In this document: one piece after another, positions 21,704 through 24,064 of the stretch
Position numbering within the stretch: the first letter of the stretch is position 1
Layout: every line of letters starts with the position of its first letter
From: DASUFP01 sp036274495
GTDB lineage: Bacteria; Bacteroidota; Bacteroidia; AKYH767-A; OLB10
Assembly (NCBI GenBank): GCA_036274495.1
Contig: DASUFP010000061.1
Coordinates: forward strand, 1 to 24,064
Length of the DNA stretch: 24,064 nucleotides
Direction: 5' to 3'
Made by a program: the position numbers and the translations under genes
Notes under the pieces: model-generated
The model's database searches: none
What the model was told of the DNA's origin: nothing
What the model saw: only the letters and a program-made list of their open reading frames with translations

Positions 21704-24064
21704 TCACCTCACAATATTCAATTTCCCGCTTACCACCTGCTTCTGCTGATAAGGCAGTTTGTATTCCAGCGTGTACACGTACATTCCTTCGGGTGACCGT
21801 TCATTATTGTAGGTGCCGTCCCAGCCGAGCTGTGGCTTATCGGATTTAAATACCACTTGCCCGTACCGATTGTAAATCGCTATGTTGAACAGTTCGGGAT
21901 CGCAGTCGCCTTTCCAGATGAACGCGTCGTTATGACCGTCGCTGTTAGGCGTGAAGGCAGTGGGGATATAGAAGTGACAGGAATCGGCGCAGTCGCTTAA
22001 GGTGACATATTTCTGCACCGTATACATGCCGCAACTGAGTTGCGCTTCCAGCGTAACAAGGAAATTATCCGCACCACGGAACTTTACCGTAGGCTGCAGC
22101 GTCCAGGCATCGGGCAAACCGCCGCCAAAAATCCAGTGTGCACCTATCAGTGCCGAATCCGACTGTATGGTAAAGGTTACCGGTTCCTGCAAACAGCGTG
22201 CATCATAGGAGAAATCGGCATCGCAGATGCAGGCAACATTGTGCACAATCACCAGCGCCTGATCGGTACAGCCGTTGGCATCCGTCACATTCACCGCATA
22301 CATGCCGCTGTCGTAAACGGAGGTGTATGAGGTTATGGGCGCGCCATTGAAAGTGTAGGATGCCGTGAGTCCGGTGATGTTGAACACCGTGGTCAGATCA
22401 ATCGTCTGCCACGAACAGAGGTTGAAGGTCTGATCAGGACCCAGCGAAGGACCGGCAGAGACAGTTACCGAGACCAGTGCAGTATCGGAACAACCAAAAC
22501 TGTTGGTGGCAATCAGCTGATAGGTCCCTGCTGTGGCAACGTTAGCCGGATCCGGTACCGGAGTGCCTCCTGATGTCCATACGGCGGTCAAGCCGGCAAG
22601 AGAAAATCCTGCAGTAATATCCACAGCCGTCCCGGCGCAGGCCGTCAGCGACTGATCGGCACCCAGTGCAGGCGCAGGATCAAATGTTACATCGACAACC
22701 GCCGTATCGGCACAACCCGACGCGTTGACGGCAATAAGCATATATGCGCCACCGTTAGTAATGCTGTTCGGGGTAAGCACAGGGGCGCCGTTCAGAATCC
22801 ACGAAGGGGTAAGGCCAACAGTATTGTACATCGCAGTAAGGTTAACCGCTGTTCCCTGGCATTGCGTAACGACCTGGTCAGGACCCAGTGCCGGCGTTGA
22901 ACCAACGGTAACGGTTACATTGGCGGTATCAGAACAGCCGGATGAGGCTGTTGCAACTAAAGTATATAACCCGGCGGTAGTAATGGCTGCAGGATTTGAA
23001 ACCGGATTTCCGCCGCTGGTCCATGAGGTAGTATATCCTGCGGTGCTGTACAACGTGGTAAGATCCGCCGCATTGCCGGAACAGATTCCGGTTACGATAT
23101 CGGGACCCAGTGATGGGGTAGCGAGGCTGTTTACGGTTACCAATGCGGTGTCGGCACAGGAACCTGACCCTGTTGCAATGAGCGTATACGTTCCTGCAGT
23201 AGTTACCGATGCAGGATTCGGCACCGGCACCCCTCCGCTGGTCCAGCCGGTGGTGAAACCGGTGGTGGAATATAACGTGGTGAGATCAAGTGTTGAATAG
23301 GCGCAGATGCCCAGCGTCTGGTCCGGTCCCAGTGACGGCGAAGGCTGTACATTCAGTGTTACTTGCGCGGTGTCGCTGCAGGTTGATCCGGACGCAATCA
23401 GGATATACACTCCCGCATTGGATACTGCTGACGGAGTGGCAACCGGCGTTCCGTTAAAAGTCCATGAAGGTGTAAAGCCGGTGGAGTTGAATACGGTAGT
23501 GAGATCGGCAGATGTACCGGAACAAATGCTCATCACGACATCGGGACCCAGTGATGGGGTAGCGAGACTGTTAACGGTTACCACCGCGGTGTCGGCACAG
23601 GAACCTGACCCTGTTGCAATGAGCGTATACGTTCCTGCAGTAGTTACCGATGCAGGATTCGGCACCGGCACTCCTCCGCTGGTCCAGCCGGTGGTGAAAC
23701 CGGTGGTGGAATATAACGTGGTGAGATCAAGTGTTGAATAGGCGCAGATGCCCAGCGTCTGGTCCGGTCCCAGTGATGGTGAAGGCTGTACATTCAGTGT
23801 TACCTGCGCGGTGTCGCTGCAGGTTGATCCGGACGCAATCAGGATATACACTCCCGCATTGGAGACTGCTGACGGGGTGGCAACCGGCGTTCCGTTAAAA
23901 GTCCATGAAGGGGTAAAGCCGGCAGTGTTGAATACGGTGGTGAGATTGATTGAAGATCCTGAACAGATGCTCATAGTTGAATCGGCACCCAGCGAAGGCG
24001 TGGCAGTGTAGGCCAGTGTTACCTGTGCGGTATCGGCACACAGTCCGCCTGATGATGCAATCAG
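21704..24064 (-). CDS. Large Ig-like repeat adhesin with gliding-motility-type C-terminal domain (5' end outside window)
   Basis: The frame is open to the window edge, so the N-terminus is missing; at least 786 residues are visible. At least eight Ig-like units of ~70-75 aa are seen, each with 'PSLGPDQ ... C ... DLTT.. ..TGFTxxWTxxGxPVxxPxxVxxAGxYxLIAxxSxxCxDTAxVxV'. The unit's two Cys probably pair. A PKD-like region follows (CDADFSYDARCLQEPVTF), then the type B C-terminal domain common to gliding-motility-associated proteins: YIPTAFTPNSDGHNDAF, IAIYNRYGQVVFKSDK, GWDGTYNNERSPEGMYVY. The product should be a T9SS-exported surface adhesin. Repeats nearest the window edge are almost identical, those nearest the C-terminus more diverged. 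Confidence 0.92.
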   Translation of the reverse strand: MIASSGGLCADTAQVTLAYTATPSLGADSTMSICSGSSINLTTVFNTAGFTPSWTFNGTPVATPSAVSNAGVYILIASGSTCSDTAQVTLNVQPSPSLGPDQTLGICAYSTLDLTTLYSTTGFTTGWTSGGVPVPNPASVTTAGTYTLIATGSGSCADTAVVTVNSLATPSLGPDVVMSICSGTSADLTTVFNSTGFTPSWTFNGTPVATPSAVSNAGVYILIASGSTCSDTAQVTLNVQPSPSLGPDQTLGICAYSTLDLTTLYSTTGFTTGWTSGGVPVPNPASVTTAGTYTLIATGSGSCADTALVTVNSLATPSLGPDIVTGICSGNAADLTTLYSTAGYTTSWTSGGNPVSNPAAITTAGLYTLVATASSGCSDTANVTVTVGSTPALGPDQVVTQCQGTAVNLTAMYNTVGLTPSWILNGAPVLTPNSITNGGAYMLIAVNASGCADTAVVDVTFDPAPALGADQSLTACAGTAVDITAGFSLAGLTAVWTSGGTPVPDPANVATAGTYQLIATNSFGCSDTALVSVTVSAGPSLGPDQTFNLCSWQTIDLTTVFNITGLTASYTFNGAPITSYTSVYDSGMYAVNVTDANGCTDQALVIVHNVACICDADFSYDARCLQEPVTFTIQSDSALIGAHWIFGGGLPDAWTLQPTVKFRGADNFLVTLEAQLSCGMYTVQKYVTLSDCADSCHFYIPTAFTPNSDGHNDAFIWKGDCDPELFNIAIYNRYGQVVFKSDKPQLGWDGTYNNERSPEGMYVYTLEYKLPYQQKQVVSGKLNIVR
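23102..23983 (-). repeat. 441-bp coding tandem duplication in the adhesin
   Basis: Positions 23102-23542 and 23543-23983 are near-identical in-frame copies of 147 codons, each with two Ig-like units of alternating type (…WTSGGVPVPNP… and …WTFNGTPVATP…). Identity falls off only at the edge of the second copy. The neighbouring units further into the gene are much less similar, so this is a recent expansion. Confidence 0.85.

Noticed and set aside
22725..24011. Long + strand open frames opposite the adhesin
   Set aside because: They are antisense shadows of the repetitive Ig-like coding sequence, repeat with the same 441-bp period and resemble no protein family.

Overview
The window looks like a chromosomal segment of a Bacteroidota bacterium, probably an environmental Chitinophagales or Sphingobacteriales-type genome. 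The support is five secreted proteins ending in type IX secretion (T9SS) type A sorting domains, one giant Ig-like protein ending in a gliding-motility-type (type B) C-terminal domain, and TATCTTTAC -7 promoter-like boxes. No rRNA, tRNA, CRISPR array or integrase gene was seen.

Layout. Positions 1-7478 are host-like and relatively GC-rich: an 8-bp minisatellite, a T9SS cell-surface protein on the + strand, two paralogous beta-propeller T9SS proteins, a FAD-dependent amine/amino-acid oxidase and a PEP mutase/isocitrate lyase family enzyme, the last four on the - strand. Positions 7562-11480 are AT-rich 'array A', read on the - strand: an attI-like leader, then three cassettes (a 2-TM mini-protein; a 114-aa hypothetical; a three-gene HEPN / TcmP / three-Cys radical-SAM-like operon), each closed by a 125-126 bp attC-like palindromic site. 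Positions 11611-14702 hold a beta-barrel-like protein, a dense block of structured repeats, a T9SS protein and a frameshifted T9SS-type remnant. Positions 14814-19265 are 'array B': one attC-like site, a tight five-gene operon containing QatB-like and QatC (QueC-like) genes plus two PD-(D/E)XK nucleases, and a second copy of the attI-like leader. Positions 19288-24064 hold the second and third repeat blocks, a two-component-propeller-like T9SS protein and a window-truncated Ig-like adhesin.

Main points. (1) Two separate cassette arrays carry nearly the same 270-bp leader but no integrase is present in the window. In all four cassettes the first bases match the far end of the cassette's own attC-like site, as integron cassettes predict. 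(2) Both arrays carry defence-like operons. The array B operon looks like a Qat variant that lacks the usual ATPase (QatA) and TatD nuclease (QatD) and has PD-(D/E)XK nucleases instead. I regard this as the best candidate for an undescribed system. (3) A 172-bp multi-stem element occurs three times without any length change and may be a structured RNA or a non-autonomous mobile element.
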